This document shows positions 1 to 9,782 of a stretch of 64,000 bases of DNA, piece after piece; position 1 is the stretch's first letter, and each line of letters starts with the position of its first letter. Below the pieces are notes generated by a model that did not search any database, was not told the DNA's origin, and was given only the letters and a program-made list of their open reading frames with translations. The DNA comes from Hondaea fermentalgiana (Eukaryota > Sar > Bigyra > Thraustochytrida > Thraustochytriidae), in NCBI GenBank assembly GCA_014084085.1, contig NPFB01000027.1:160904-224903 (forward strand), in the 5' to 3' direction. Position numbers and translations under genes: made by a program.

Positions 1-824
1 TACTAAAGCATAGCAAGTATCATGCCGATATTCTGGAGTGAATGAGTGAGTGAGTGAGTGAGTGAGAGAATGAACATGTGGATTGATGGATCGATTGATT
101 GGTGCGGGTGTGCAAGGATGGGGCTCCCAGGAAAGTGGCGTGGCACTCGTTCCCCACGCCGATCGACACACGGGAGGGTGGACCTTGAAAGGGTGGAAAT
201 GGGGCATCGCTGTCCCTGCCGAAATCCAAGTCAACAAAGCAAACGTCTGCCCCCTTTTTTTTTTTTTTTTTCCAATCTTTCACTTCTCTTCGCCTGAATC
301 GAAATTCTCTAAAATCTTTCAGGTATATCACGCAGTCTATCAATTTATCGAAACGAGCGCGTTTATGTTTCGTATCATCATCCACCTGGATCTGCTTAAA
401 TTCGCTACTTGTGCAAGACAGCATTTGCACCCCATACAAATGTAAGCACCTAGAATTGGTGTATGTTTTCTCTCCCCGGATCAAAGAGAACATTTCCATG
501 GGTCGATTGCCTCAAGCATTTCATCGCGTCGACAGCTTTGATCATGTGATGCTGAAGAGAAAAGCGCATTACTCGTTGACTTTTCATTGCATGCAAGCGC
601 GCAAGTCTTTCGATTTCAGCGAGAGACGAGCTTAGTCGTGCTCGACTTCTCCTCCATGGAGAAGGCAAGCTTCTTTGGTTCCCATCATCAGAGTCTACTT
701 ATGTATGAGCGGGGATGAGCGGTAGGCGTAAAATCAGAGTTGAAGCTTGACGGCTCAAATCTGTGGCGAGCATGGGGATATTATATTGACACCAGATGAG
801 ACGCTACGTCTCTTGTGTGTCGAC
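1..824. other. intergenic, no gene seen
   Basis: No convincing coding region. It holds a (GAGT)n microsatellite at about 44-66 and a T17 run at 255-271. Short open frames on both strands look like chance. The 5' or 3' end of a gene outside the window could extend in here. Confidence 0.5.
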
Positions 825-977
825 TCAGAGGTAATCCATGTCGTTGTTGAACTCCTTCTCAACATCCTTGACGGTCTTCAGGTACTCTTCTTCGGTCGTA
901 TGACCCTCGGTGTCGCGAAACAACGTCAAAAGAACCAAGCAAATCAGGGTGTATGTGAGGACCTGTTGCAAGTTCAT
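825..977 (-). CDS. small single-pass or secreted protein, 50 aa
   Basis: Unrecognised. The frame starts at an ATG (977) downstream of an in-frame stop. It encodes a short N-terminus (MNLQQ), one hydrophobic stretch of about 16 residues (VLTYTLICLVLLTLF) that could be a signal peptide or membrane anchor, and an acidic tail ending in NDMDYL. The order of hydrophobic helix then charged tail is typical of small membrane proteins and is unlikely in random GC-rich DNA. No family motif is visible. It could also be the last exon of a larger gene. Existence as a gene is inferred only from composition. Confidence 0.4.
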   Translation of the reverse strand: MNLQQVLTYTLICLVLLTLFRDTEGHTTEEEYLKTVKDVEKEFNNDMDYL

Positions 978-1224
978 GTTGGCGTGGTTGCGCGTTCGCA
1001 GATTCAATCGATTCCCTGCCAACTGTGCCTACTCAAGCCCTTTCCAAGCAGCTTTTTGCAAATAGCAGCTCTTCACGCCGATCGCAACTGTCGTCGTCGA
1101 GTCTGTTTTGCTCCCAAGGAAAGATCTGCACAGGACGCAGACTCGCTTGCCAAATCAGTCAGTCAGTCATAATATGATGGGTTCTGTTCGCGCCGGATCA
1201 ATTCTAAGAAGACCATAGAGTTCG

Positions 1225-2133
1225 CTAGAAGGCAAAAGTCTTGCTTGCTTCTTTCCAGGCGCTTTGCGCAACTTGCACGCTTGCGCCTTCGCCATGTCCG
1301 ACTCGGAAGCGGGAAGAAAAAAAAAAAAATGCCTGGCCGAACGCCGGGCCGGGCACAAGAAGAGCACAACGGATCTTTATCCTTACCGATGCATTTCTTT
1401 TCTCTTTTTCCATTATCTTGCTCAATGGCCAAGGCAGATCTTTTCGTAGCTTGCAGCACGTGGTGGATCACTGCAGGGTCGGCTTTCAGTACAACGAGCA
1501 AGCACGACCAGGCAAGCGCAAGCGCAACGAGAAATTGGAAAGGAGTATTTTTTTCTTTTCTTCTTTTTTCGGCGCGCGCACGCGAGTAGGCCTCCAATCA
1601 ACGCGAGATGAAAGTATATTTTTACAACAGTTTCGCTGCACGTAAACATACAAGTAACTCAGAGGGTTGAAAGGGGCAAGTATACCATAATGATCCGTAG
1701 TCCATTTCCGCACGCACGCACACACGCACACACGCACCCGCCTACAACTTCTGTGGGAGGCAACCTTGCCATGGGCGAAGTCATGTACGATAACCGACAA
1801 CTCCCTCCAACAAGCTTCGGACCTGAGGACAGAGTCAAAGCATGAGGAAAAACACACTCTGAAAGCCAACATCAGAAGAAATGAAATAACTTTGCAGGGT
1901 GGCACATGGGCTGACTGTGCGCTTCCTTCTGCAAGCATTTCGCTTTTTGCACCCGCAAATGGGCTGACATCCAATTCATCACGAGGGACCCCCTCCTCAA
2001 ACAAGAGTTCAAATGGACTTTGGTCGGTGGAAGCTAACATGTCTCGAGCCCTCCGTCGGAGCCGGTCGACGCATGCAATCATGAGAGAGCAACAGACGGA
2101 AGGCAGTGGTCCTTCCAAGTTGTCCTGAGCCAT
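1225..2133 (-). CDS. candidate spliced hypothetical gene
   Basis: Uncertain gene model. An ATG at 2133 opens a 215-codon frame whose first ~80 residues (MAQDNLEGPLPSVCC..., containing PFELLFEEGVPRDELDV) look protein-like, while the later part looks like read-through. Further along the same strand a different frame encodes a hydrophobic segment (FLVALALAWSCLLVVLKAD) followed by VIHHVLQATKR. That frame meets a good splice donor (GTAAGG, rc of 1381-1386), and a T-rich acceptor ends at 1302. Joining 1387 to 1301 keeps the frame open to a stop at 1225. The inferred 85-bp intron is almost the same length as the better supported one in the GET2-like gene. I could not join the N-terminal frame to the later exons with confidence. 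No family recognised. Confidence 0.28.
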
Positions 2134-2421
2134 GACATGTAGAGAGAGCGAGAGAAAACGAGAATGTCTTCAGAAAAGAATGGATTGCACTTACAAAAGA
2201 GCAATCGAATGCTCAATTCATCTCTTTGTACTTTGGGGAGCCCGGCCGTAGCGACTTGATCCCTCGCTCAGCCGTCCACTCTCGTGCTGTCTGTCAGTCC
2301 GCTGCTCGCTCTTCACTTCTGCCAAAGGCAATGGATCAAAGAAAAGAGAGTAGCAAACAAGAATCGACAAGATTGCCGGCACTGGGCCTGCAGTCTGTGT
2401 GACACGAGCCTTGATAAGCAT

Positions 2422-4125
2422 ATGAGGGTCCTCGTACTTGTCATCCCCGTACTATGTGCTTTCGCCAGAGTAAAGGGAAACAGCGCATACTCCGAAGATG
2501 ATTCTTATCTGAGCGACGATACCTACGATTCCGACGAAGATGGCGCCTCCGATATAATCATTGTAGAGGAGGACACATTCGATGCCAGTACTTTACTCGG
2601 TGAGCGAGTTGCCATCACAGCAAATGAAAAGATCGGAAGCTTGAATGCTGCAATGGAACTCGACACCAGAAATCTCTTTGATGACGTGCCCAGCGGTAAT
2701 GTACCACGCACACGAGTGTCTCCTACCTACCTTGGCGAGATTTCCATGGCCATGGGACACGCTTTTTATAGACCCAGCGCTGCGCGGAACAAGTACACGA
2801 GATCACTTTCTCTGAAACGACTTGCTGGTTATTCGAAGAGCACCATCACGAAGCTTTGGGATCAATATGAAAAGAACTCGGGTGGCAAGCTCAAGTTTGT
2901 CGACGCAATCACTGGAAACAGCCCCATATGGAGACGTTTTCTTACCCGCGCGAACCCCAAGCAAAGTCGCACATCCAATAACCGACTCATTAACGATCTC
3001 AGAAAGAACTATGGCGTCGTCACGGACCGTACAGCTAGGAAATGGGGCGTCGCTAGTCGCTCTGCCAAGCGAGGGAACGGAGGAGGAGGGAAAAGTGTTG
3101 GCTCCGTCGCTGTCATTCGATTTCCAAACAAGGGTTCGCTCATCGGTCACGAGGTCAACCACGGTCTTGGTCTTACGCACTCCAAGAAAGGTCGTCTTAA
3201 TAATAAAGGACGCTACACAGACTTTGTTTCGTACCAGTCCGATTTTTCGCTTGTGAATGAAGGCAACAATCGAGCTAATTTGGAGGTAGCCTCATGTGTG
3301 GAGCAGCATTACATGGACTGGAACGCAGACGAAGACTACCAGTTTATTGAGTTCAACAAGACGATGGGTCTTCGCAACGTCGGTCGAGAAATGTCTGAAG
3401 GTCGTACGGAGCCCGTGAGCATTGTTTGGGAAAACCCGTACGGTGGTCAGCACTGGTTTTGCTATGGAATTCATGGCAAGAGGGGATCCTCAATCCCTAT
3501 ACGCCAGAGTTTCTCCGATCGATCGGGCATTACGCACGAGCAAATTGCGCCTCTCACCAAGAAATGTGCGACGCTCCAAGACCCTTTCTATTACGGCAAG
3601 TACAAATCTTCCGCCATTGGAACAACTGGCTTGGTTATGCACGTCGAGGAGAAGTTCGAGAAGAGCGCAGGTGTAGCACTCCGATTTGAATTCGACAAAA
3701 CGGCCTTTGACATGCCTGCGCCTCTTGTCGAGCTCTGGACCGAGCCGCGCAGGGTTAAAGGCGAGACGATCGCAACAAGTCTTTGGGTTTACTTTTGGCA
3801 CCGTGATGACAACCTTCGAAGCTGGTCTTCCACACCGTACGTTCTTCCTTTGCATCACCTCAAGCTCCGTTGCGGTACGGACACATTTGCGCACAACGCC
3901 ACAACCTACACCTTGGCAGAAAAAGCTGAATTCGTAGAGTTCGAAACTGGGGTCTACATGTGGCCACGTCGCTGTGGACGCGGAGCTTCTTGTACAGCCT
4001 CGGCCAACAAGATGAATCGCCAGGTACGCATCGACATTATCCCTCCTCTTACTGAAGCTACAAATTGCACGCTCCTTATCGACAAACATAAGCACCTCTA
4101 CAAGCACCTTACTCTCTCTCCCTAG
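2422..4125 (+). CDS. secreted metzincin metalloprotease, M11/gametolysin-like, copy 1
   Basis: Predicted zinc endopeptidase of 567 aa. The frame is open upstream only from a GTG; the first ATG (2422) gives a clean signal peptide (MRVLVLVIPVLCAFARVKG). Next comes a Ser/Asp/Tyr-rich acidic stretch, possibly part of a propeptide, and a mixed N-terminal domain. Residues 243-253 read HEVNHGLGLTH, a complete HExxHxxGxxH metzincin zinc site with its catalytic Glu. A conserved NKTMG (Met 315) downstream is the best candidate for the Met-turn. The C-terminal half has paired cysteines and Asn-x-Thr sequons, as expected for an exported protein. It shares most of its length with the next gene. M11 gametolysins digest cell walls in green algae; a role in degrading external polymer or in shedding wall scales is inference. 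Pappalysin-type metzincins are the alternative family. Confidence 0.85.
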   Translation: MRVLVLVIPVLCAFARVKGNSAYSEDDSYLSDDTYDSDEDGASDIIIVEEDTFDASTLLGERVAITANEKIGSLNAAMELDTRNLFDDVPSGNVPRTRVSPTYLGEISMAMGHAFYRPSAARNKYTRSLSLKRLAGYSKSTITKLWDQYEKNSGGKLKFVDAITGNSPIWRRFLTRANPKQSRTSNNRLINDLRKNYGVVTDRTARKWGVASRSAKRGNGGGGKSVGSVAVIRFPNKGSLIGHEVNHGLGLTHSKKGRLNNKGRYTDFVSYQSDFSLVNEGNNRANLEVASCVEQHYMDWNADEDYQFIEFNKTMGLRNVGREMSEGRTEPVSIVWENPYGGQHWFCYGIHGKRGSSIPIRQSFSDRSGITHEQIAPLTKKCATLQDPFYYGKYKSSAIGTTGLVMHVEEKFEKSAGVALRFEFDKTAFDMPAPLVELWTEPRRVKGETIATSLWVYFWHRDDNLRSWSSTPYVLPLHHLKLRCGTDTFAHNATTYTLAEKAEFVEFETGVYMWPRRCGRGASCTASANKMNRQVRIDIIPPLTEATNCTLLIDKHKHLYKHLTLSP

Positions 4126-5223
4126 ATACATGCAGCTGTATTCTGCTATTGCTCATCGTACGTGCAAATTCACGGCGCAAATGGACGATTTTCTAATCAC
4201 TAAAAAGAGAAGCCAGTCCCAGTGTAGATGACCAGGCCTCTACTTGCCACGCCAAAATAATATACAGACGTAGACGCAGTGTCAGAAGAAGCATCTTTCC
4301 TGCCTCCGCTTGACTGACTGCCTTGACAACTGAAAGGTTGCATGCTCCACCATTCCTTCAAGTCTCACATCTAACTCCTGCTTTGCGCTCTGCGCATAAC
4401 ATCCGCTTACCTTTGCGCCTGCATCGCACCACGCTCGTGTAGCCAGCGCAGCGCGCCGACCCTGTTGTCAAACGCTCCTTGTGGTGGTGGTGGTGCACAC
4501 CTTGCGTCGCACGAAAATGGATCGTAGTTGCCTTGCCTCCGAGTGGCCGACCCGGTGGGAAGCTGAGAGAATAGGTAGACTGCACGAAAAGCCAGCCGCT
4601 GACTTGCGAGCGCACGTAAATGGATGGTGCTGGCTGCTGGGGATGTGCAACACCGACGCAGCGCATGGTGCCGTGATCGCAAATGACGGGCTGTGAGCAA
4701 GCAAGTAAGCAAGCAAGCAGGCAAGCAAGTGGAAATGAAATTGGAACAGTGGACACTGAAACGAATGAACTAGCTTGCTGAGACTGAGCATGCTTCAGAC
4801 TGGGCACGCACGCTTCGTTTGCACGTGTGGAAACTCTGAATACTCTGCGTAACCATGCCCCCCTGGTGATGATGAGCAAGCCAGCCAGCCGGCCTCCAAG
4901 GAAAATACTTGCGGTTCCTCCTCCACCTACCTTCCTTTTCACTCACCAGTCTGTCCAATTCCTCCAAAACGTCCAAAGAGTACGCGCAGTGAACGCAACG
5001 CGAATCGAAGTGTGCCTTGCCAGCCACAAGCAATAGCACAAAAGTGTCTGAGCGCGTGCTGCATGGTTTATTTCTGTGGACAGGGCGTTTCGCCAAACCA
5101 GCACATGGGGACACGGTCGCTTCTGTATGACGATGTTAATTAAGCGGAAAACCTGCATCAGGTTTCAACAGCAAGCAGGCAAAGCTCCAACGCGCAATTG
5201 GAATACCGCTACACGTCTTGGAG
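4126..5223. other. intergenic between the two metalloproteases
   Basis: About 1.1 kb with no supported gene. It contains a GCAA/GCAAGT tetranucleotide run near 4697-4732 and GTG/CAC triplet repeats near 4482-4500. Minus-strand open frames across 4358-5158 are rich in Ser/Leu/His repeats that come from these repeats, so I treat them as chance. It should hold the terminator of copy 1 and the promoter of copy 2. Confidence 0.6.
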
Positions 5224-6951
5224 ATGAGAGTAGACGTGATTGCTGTTCTAACTCTTTGCGTTCTCTTGGGGGCTGATAAAGGTAGGGCTGGAAGTTCGTA
5301 TGGGTACGATGGGGAGGGGTACGATGGGTACGACGGGTACGATGACAATGACGACGACTACGACAATCCCGTAGACGAAACCGAGATAGACACCTTCGAC
5401 TTCGAGTCCCTTCCAGGCCAACGAGTCGAGATCTCTGCCCACAAGAAGAATGGGTACCTTAGCGCAGCGATGGAATTGGAAGCGCGCGAGCTCTTTGCCG
5501 ATTTTCCCTCGGGCAACGTGCCGCGCACGCGCACGACCAAGGCATACATAGGAACATTCAAGATGGCCATGGGGAATGCGTATTACTTTCCAAGTGCGCT
5601 TCGGCGCAAATTGGTCATGCTGGTTTCCAAATCGAGGCTTGCAACATACTCAAAGATCACTAAGAAAAAAGTTTGGGATGCCTACGAAGCAAACTCTGGT
5701 GGCAAACTCAATTTTGTCGACAAAGTGGTTGGTGGCACTCCCATATGGAGGAGCTTCAAGGCACGTACGTCCCCGGTCGCAAGCAGCTACCAGAATCGCC
5801 GGCTCATTACCGCTCTCAATCGAACATTTGGTGTTGGCAATTCACGCTCTGACAAAGAGTGGGGACTCATCAGTCGATCTGCAAAGCGGGGTAACGGGGA
5901 CGGCGGTAGAGGTGGCGGTGTGGTCGCAATCATTCGAAATGCCATAAAGCCCTCGCTCGCTGCACACGAACTCAATCATAACCTCGGATTGGGTCACGCA
6001 AAGAAAGGCGTCGTCAGGTGGGACGGAAAGTACACATCATATGTTCCATACAAGAGCGATTTTTCGCTAAGTACAGAGGGAAGTCTTCAGCTTAACGGCG
6101 AGATCGCGTCCTGTGTGGAGCAACACTTTTTACAGTGGAACAAAGACGAGGATTACCAATTCATCGAATTTAATAAGTCTATGGGCCTGCGAAACGTTGG
6201 ACGGGGCAAGTCGAGCGGCCGCACTGAGCCAGTCAGTCTTGTCTGGGAGAATCCGTACGGCGGCCAACACTGGTTTTGCTATGGCGTGCACGGAACTTCA
6301 TTGAGGTCAAAGGCCAACCGAGGTAGCTTCCCTGATCGGTCGGGGATTACGCACGAGCAAACTGCGCCACTCACGTCCAAATGCGCCCCGCTTCAAGACC
6401 CGTATTTTTATGGCAAGTCTGAAGTTTCAGTCATAGGATCCACAGGGCTGACCATGCATGTTGAGGAGAAATTCGACCAGGCTGCAGGTGTCAAGGTTCG
6501 CTTTACCTTTGATGAAGCAACATTTAACATGCCTGCGCCACTTGTGGAACTATGGACAGAAAGCCTCGTCGAGGATCGGGAGCATGTAGCAACAAGTCTG
6601 TGGGTTTATTTTCGCCATGCTGAAGACCGCAAGAGAGCCTGGATCTCAACGCCCTATGTCTTGCCCATAAATCATCTCAAACTTCGATGCGGGAATGACA
6701 CCTTTACGCACAACGCGACCAAATACACTGACGACGAGACCAATGGCCTCTTCAGGGACTTGGAAACTGGTGTCTACATGTGGCCAAGGCGCTGTGGACG
6801 GTACAAGACCTGCACATCCAAGCACAACAAGATGAATCGCCAGGTACGAATTGATATTTCTCCGCCTCTCACCGAAACTACGGACTGCACGCTCATCATC
6901 GACAAAAGAAAGCGCCTTTACAAGCACATTTCTCTCACGCCGCCTCCCTGA
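5224..6951 (+). CDS. secreted metzincin metalloprotease, M11/gametolysin-like, copy 2
   Basis: Tandem paralogue of the preceding gene, 575 aa. ATG 5224 is chosen over an upstream in-frame TTG because it starts a signal peptide (MRVDVIAVLTLCVLL). A Tyr/Asp/Gly repeat (YDGYDGYDDNDDDYD) follows, longer and more regular than the acidic stretch of copy 1. The zinc site is HELNHNLGLGH at residues 248-258, and the candidate Met-turn is in NKSMG (Met 320). Long shared blocks run to the C-terminus, for example WENPYGGQHWFCYG, DRSGITHEQ and NKMNRQVRIDI. Same strand and similar length indicate local duplication. Copy 2 probably has the same extracellular role, with divergence in the acidic region and surface loops. 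Both zinc sites are intact, so neither copy looks like a pseudo-enzyme. Confidence 0.85.
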   Translation: MRVDVIAVLTLCVLLGADKGRAGSSYGYDGEGYDGYDGYDDNDDDYDNPVDETEIDTFDFESLPGQRVEISAHKKNGYLSAAMELEARELFADFPSGNVPRTRTTKAYIGTFKMAMGNAYYFPSALRRKLVMLVSKSRLATYSKITKKKVWDAYEANSGGKLNFVDKVVGGTPIWRSFKARTSPVASSYQNRRLITALNRTFGVGNSRSDKEWGLISRSAKRGNGDGGRGGGVVAIIRNAIKPSLAAHELNHNLGLGHAKKGVVRWDGKYTSYVPYKSDFSLSTEGSLQLNGEIASCVEQHFLQWNKDEDYQFIEFNKSMGLRNVGRGKSSGRTEPVSLVWENPYGGQHWFCYGVHGTSLRSKANRGSFPDRSGITHEQTAPLTSKCAPLQDPYFYGKSEVSVIGSTGLTMHVEEKFDQAAGVKVRFTFDEATFNMPAPLVELWTESLVEDREHVATSLWVYFRHAEDRKRAWISTPYVLPINHLKLRCGNDTFTHNATKYTDDETNGLFRDLETGVYMWPRRCGRYKTCTSKHNKMNRQVRIDISPPLTETTDCTLIIDKRKRLYKHISLTPPP

Positions 6952-7213
6952 GCCCAACGCTTTCTTGTCCTCTTTAATCCTCTTGTTTCCAAACCCTTGT
7001 GTATGTGATGTAGGCCTCATCTTCTTTTCTTTGTTTATTTTCTTTTTTGTTGTGGTTACCGAGGCGGACAATGTTTTCTCCGACGGTGGGCGTATGACGT
7101 ATGCGTGCGGGCCAGCCCAAGTTTGCACCAGTGCTAGCCTAGCATCTTGGTGATGCGGCCAATGTCGATCGGCGGCAAAGCCACTCCGTGCAGGGGCCAA
7201 GCCCGTGAATCCA

Positions 7214-8425
7214 ATGGTGGCCTCCAGCGCGGCGCTCGACAATGAGGATGACGAGATCCTCTTCGAGGGCAAACTGTGGCATTGTCGCGTGTCAAGCGAC
7301 GCCAAGGAGACGTGGTCTCAGGCGCAGGCAAAGCTCTCGCTCACGGGCATCGCGCTCCAAATCGGGGCAGAGCGCACCTTCGTGGAGCTGTCGCCTGAGC
7401 ACTACGTCGGCGACAGCACCAAGCGCCAACATGGTTTCTTGCTCTCCGACCTGGAGGACACGGTCTACTTCGCAGCCGTGACGGAGGCCACAAAGCAAAA
7501 GTGGATGCAGTCTCTGGCCACGGCGCTCCGCAAGCTCGGCACGCGCGAGCGCGAGGGCCTCAGCGGCGGGCTCGCCCTGCGCGGCGCCAATGCCGGCGGT
7601 CCCCACAGCCAGCGTCCCGAGATCCAGGCGCCGAGCGCGGCGCTGCTCGAGCTGCGCGCGCTCGAGGAGCAGTGCCAGCGCGCGCTCGCGTGGCTCGACG
7701 ACTGCGTGGACCTGCGGCGCAAGGCCAAGAAGCGCGCCGACCAGAGCCTCACGGACGAGACGGAGCGGCTGGAGCGCGAAAAGGCCGAGAAGGCGCGGCT
7801 GGAGCGCGAGGCGAAAGAGAGGCGCGAAGAGGAAGAGAAGAGAAAGTGCGAGCAGCGCAAGTGGGAAGAGCAGCAGGCGCGAATCCGCAAGCTCAACGAG
7901 GACCGGCAGCGCAAGCAGCAGGAGGAGGCCGAGCAACTCATTGCCCGCAAAAAGGAGCAGACCGAACGACGAAGGTCCCTGCCGCGAGCCCCGCCCGGCG
8001 GGGGAGGGGGCATCCTCAGTCGCATCCAGGGCTGGAACAATAAGCTCGATGGCTTGCAGAACGCCGACAAATCGAATCCGTTTTCGGAATCCTACGAGGG
8101 CCCCAGCGGCCCTCGACCTGGGCAAGACGGCTATGGGTGCGCCAAGGCAGGTTCGAAGACTGCAGAACGCGCGGCCAAGGCACAAGAGTGGGTCGACAAG
8201 GAGATTGACAAGTTCGTCTCGGTCGTCAAGGACATTGGCGAATCGAGACCCGACGGATCGACTGTCGTTACTTTTGGCAAGCTTTTTGTGACGTACCAGG
8301 ATATCTCAGACACTCTCGTTGGTATCATGATGCGGGCCAAGAAGCGCAAGCATATTCATTACGAAGGGGACATGCTCTTCCAGGGTCGTGACAATGATGT
8401 CCTCGTAACCCTTTTGCCAAAATAG
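7214..8425 (+). CDS. PH domain-coiled coil-Costars fusion protein
   Basis: 403 aa from ATG 7214 (an upstream in-frame GTG was rejected). Residues ~15-112 look like a pleckstrin-homology domain: a beta-rich run ending in a helix with the typical conserved Trp (TKQKWMQSLATAL). Residues ~150-260 are a Glu/Arg/Lys-rich coiled coil. A Gly-rich linker follows. Residues ~322-403 match the Costars domain closely: WVDKEIDKF, VTFGKLF.TYQDISD.LVGIMMRA, YEGDMLFQGRDNDV. Costars is the C-terminal domain of ABRA/STARS and the whole of ABRACL, proteins that act on actin dynamics and cell motility. The inferred role is a membrane phosphoinositide-tethered actin regulator. PH plus Costars in one chain is not a combination I know. 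Convergent with the SF-assemblin gene. Confidence 0.85.
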   Translation: MVASSAALDNEDDEILFEGKLWHCRVSSDAKETWSQAQAKLSLTGIALQIGAERTFVELSPEHYVGDSTKRQHGFLLSDLEDTVYFAAVTEATKQKWMQSLATALRKLGTREREGLSGGLALRGANAGGPHSQRPEIQAPSAALLELRALEEQCQRALAWLDDCVDLRRKAKKRADQSLTDETERLEREKAEKARLEREAKERREEEEKRKCEQRKWEEQQARIRKLNEDRQRKQQEEAEQLIARKKEQTERRRSLPRAPPGGGGGILSRIQGWNNKLDGLQNADKSNPFSESYEGPSGPRPGQDGYGCAKAGSKTAERAAKAQEWVDKEIDKFVSVVKDIGESRPDGSTVVTFGKLFVTYQDISDTLVGIMMRAKKRKHIHYEGDMLFQGRDNDVLVTLLPK

Positions 8426-8765
8426 AAGAAATGATATAAAATAGAGCGTGAGCTTGCTCACATGCTCTTTTACACTATACGGACTATACTAAGCGTGACG
8501 CAAGAAGCGAAGAAAACACTAATCTGTCTGAATACCTTTGAACTGAAAGTGTGCCCAACTGGAAACCTACATCTCATATAGCCCGCGGGCTTGTCGAAGC
8601 AAGCATATATGCGTGCATTCATAACTTTCAAGTTTCTATTATTGATGTGCGCTCAAACGAGAAGAACGCTAAGATACCAATACGTGACAAATAAATGATA
8701 CAGACACAGAAACAGAAAATTTGCGTAGTAGGCCTAAAGGTGGTGTAGGTTGTGTAAACTAGTAT
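8426..8765. other. convergent 3' region
   Basis: About 340 bp between two convergent genes. AT-rich compared with the genes, as expected for overlapping 3' UTRs. No gene or stable structure seen. Confidence 0.6.
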
Positions 8766-9782
8766 TTAAGAAGAAGAAGATGCAACGAGACCGCCCTCGA
8801 CGCGAGCACACGTTTCCTCAATAAGTTTGAGCAGGGTCTCCTCCATGGACTCTCTGTCGTTACGCTCCGCGAGAATCTCGTTGCGCATCTTGAGACAAAG
8901 ATCCTCGAGCAAGCCATCGACATGAGTCTCGTGGTCTTCGCGAGCACGACGCTCTGCCGCTGCTTCCTCTGCTGCAGCCTTGCTCGCTGTCTCTAACGTT
9001 TGCACACGGGCAGCAAGGGCGGTGTTCTGGTCCTTGTAAGACTCAACTTGCTCCGTTAGACGGGCAACCTGCTCATAGAGTTGGACACCAAATTTCTCCT
9101 CAGCCTGAGCGCGAAGAATCTTTTCTGTCTCCATCTGCTCGCGAATTTCTCGCAGCTCACTGGCGTGTGCCTCTTCGGATGCGACAGCGTCTGTGCGAAA
9201 GCCATCAATCTTAAGATCGACACTCTTGATGATGGCCTCTGCTTCTTTGGTTTTGCGCTCATCCAAGAGCTCGCGAGCGAGTCTTTCTTGGCCCAAGGCT
9301 TCCATTACATGCTCGATCTGCTGGTCGCACTCTTCGAGCCTTGATTCTTGCTCACTTTCGATTCGTTGGATCTGCGTCTGGAGCTCCTTGACCTGCGTCT
9401 CCATGGCAGCACGCGAGCGAGATCGGTCAACCTCGAGACCTTGCTGCAGCTTCGAGAGTTTTTGTGTGATGGATCGCACGCGGTCACGGTTAAGCGAGAC
9501 ACGCGAGCGATCGCGTTCGAGTTCCTCTAACGCGAGCCATTTGGGAGTCTTGCGAGTGGTTGGTGCCTTTTTCGCAACAGGCGGTGCGGCCTTGATCTGG
9601 GGCGGGGATTTGGGAGACTTCATAACCTGCGTTGTTTCGTGCTCTCGCTCTTTCTCCCGACTATCCGCTGCGGCGACGACGTCCTCAGAGTTGACAGGGC
9701 CTTCGAGGTCAATACTTTCGTCGTCAAAGTCATCGTCGAAGTCATCCTCGATCTCGTACGCCTTTTCCTCTACGTCGGCCAT
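8766..9782 (-). CDS. SF-assemblin family protein
   Basis: 338 aa, ATG at 9782. SF-assemblins and beta-giardin form striated fibres at flagellar basal bodies and associate with root microtubules. The N-terminus is acidic (EIEDDFDDDFDDESIDLEG), followed by a Pro/Lys-rich head (residues ~53-80). From ~85 the protein is one continuous heptad rod with the spacing and end signature of the family (ERNDRESMEETLLKLIEETCARVE near the C-terminus). Length is close to the usual 260-340 aa. The acidic plus basic head resembles the non-helical head seen in the family. Presence implies a flagellated or zoosporic life stage. Divergently transcribed from the TPR-like gene. Confidence 0.88.
   Translation of the reverse strand: MADVEEKAYEIEDDFDDDFDDESIDLEGPVNSEDVVAAADSREKEREHETTQVMKSPKSPPQIKAAPPVAKKAPTTRKTPKWLALEELERDRSRVSLNRDRVRSITQKLSKLQQGLEVDRSRSRAAMETQVKELQTQIQRIESEQESRLEECDQQIEHVMEALGQERLARELLDERKTKEAEAIIKSVDLKIDGFRTDAVASEEAHASELREIREQMETEKILRAQAEEKFGVQLYEQVARLTEQVESYKDQNTALAARVQTLETASKAAAEEAAAERRAREDHETHVDGLLEDLCLKMRNEILAERNDRESMEETLLKLIEETCARVEGGLVASSSS

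Noticed and set aside
2422..6951. idea that the proteases lack a Met-turn
   Set aside because: The usual near position has Leu (SDFSL), but a conserved NK[ST]MG farther on in both copies can supply the Met, so loss of function is not supported.
7292..8185. 297-aa minus-strand frame opposite the PH-Costars gene
   Set aside because: Leu/Ala/Arg-rich mirror of the coiled-coil codons on the true strand.
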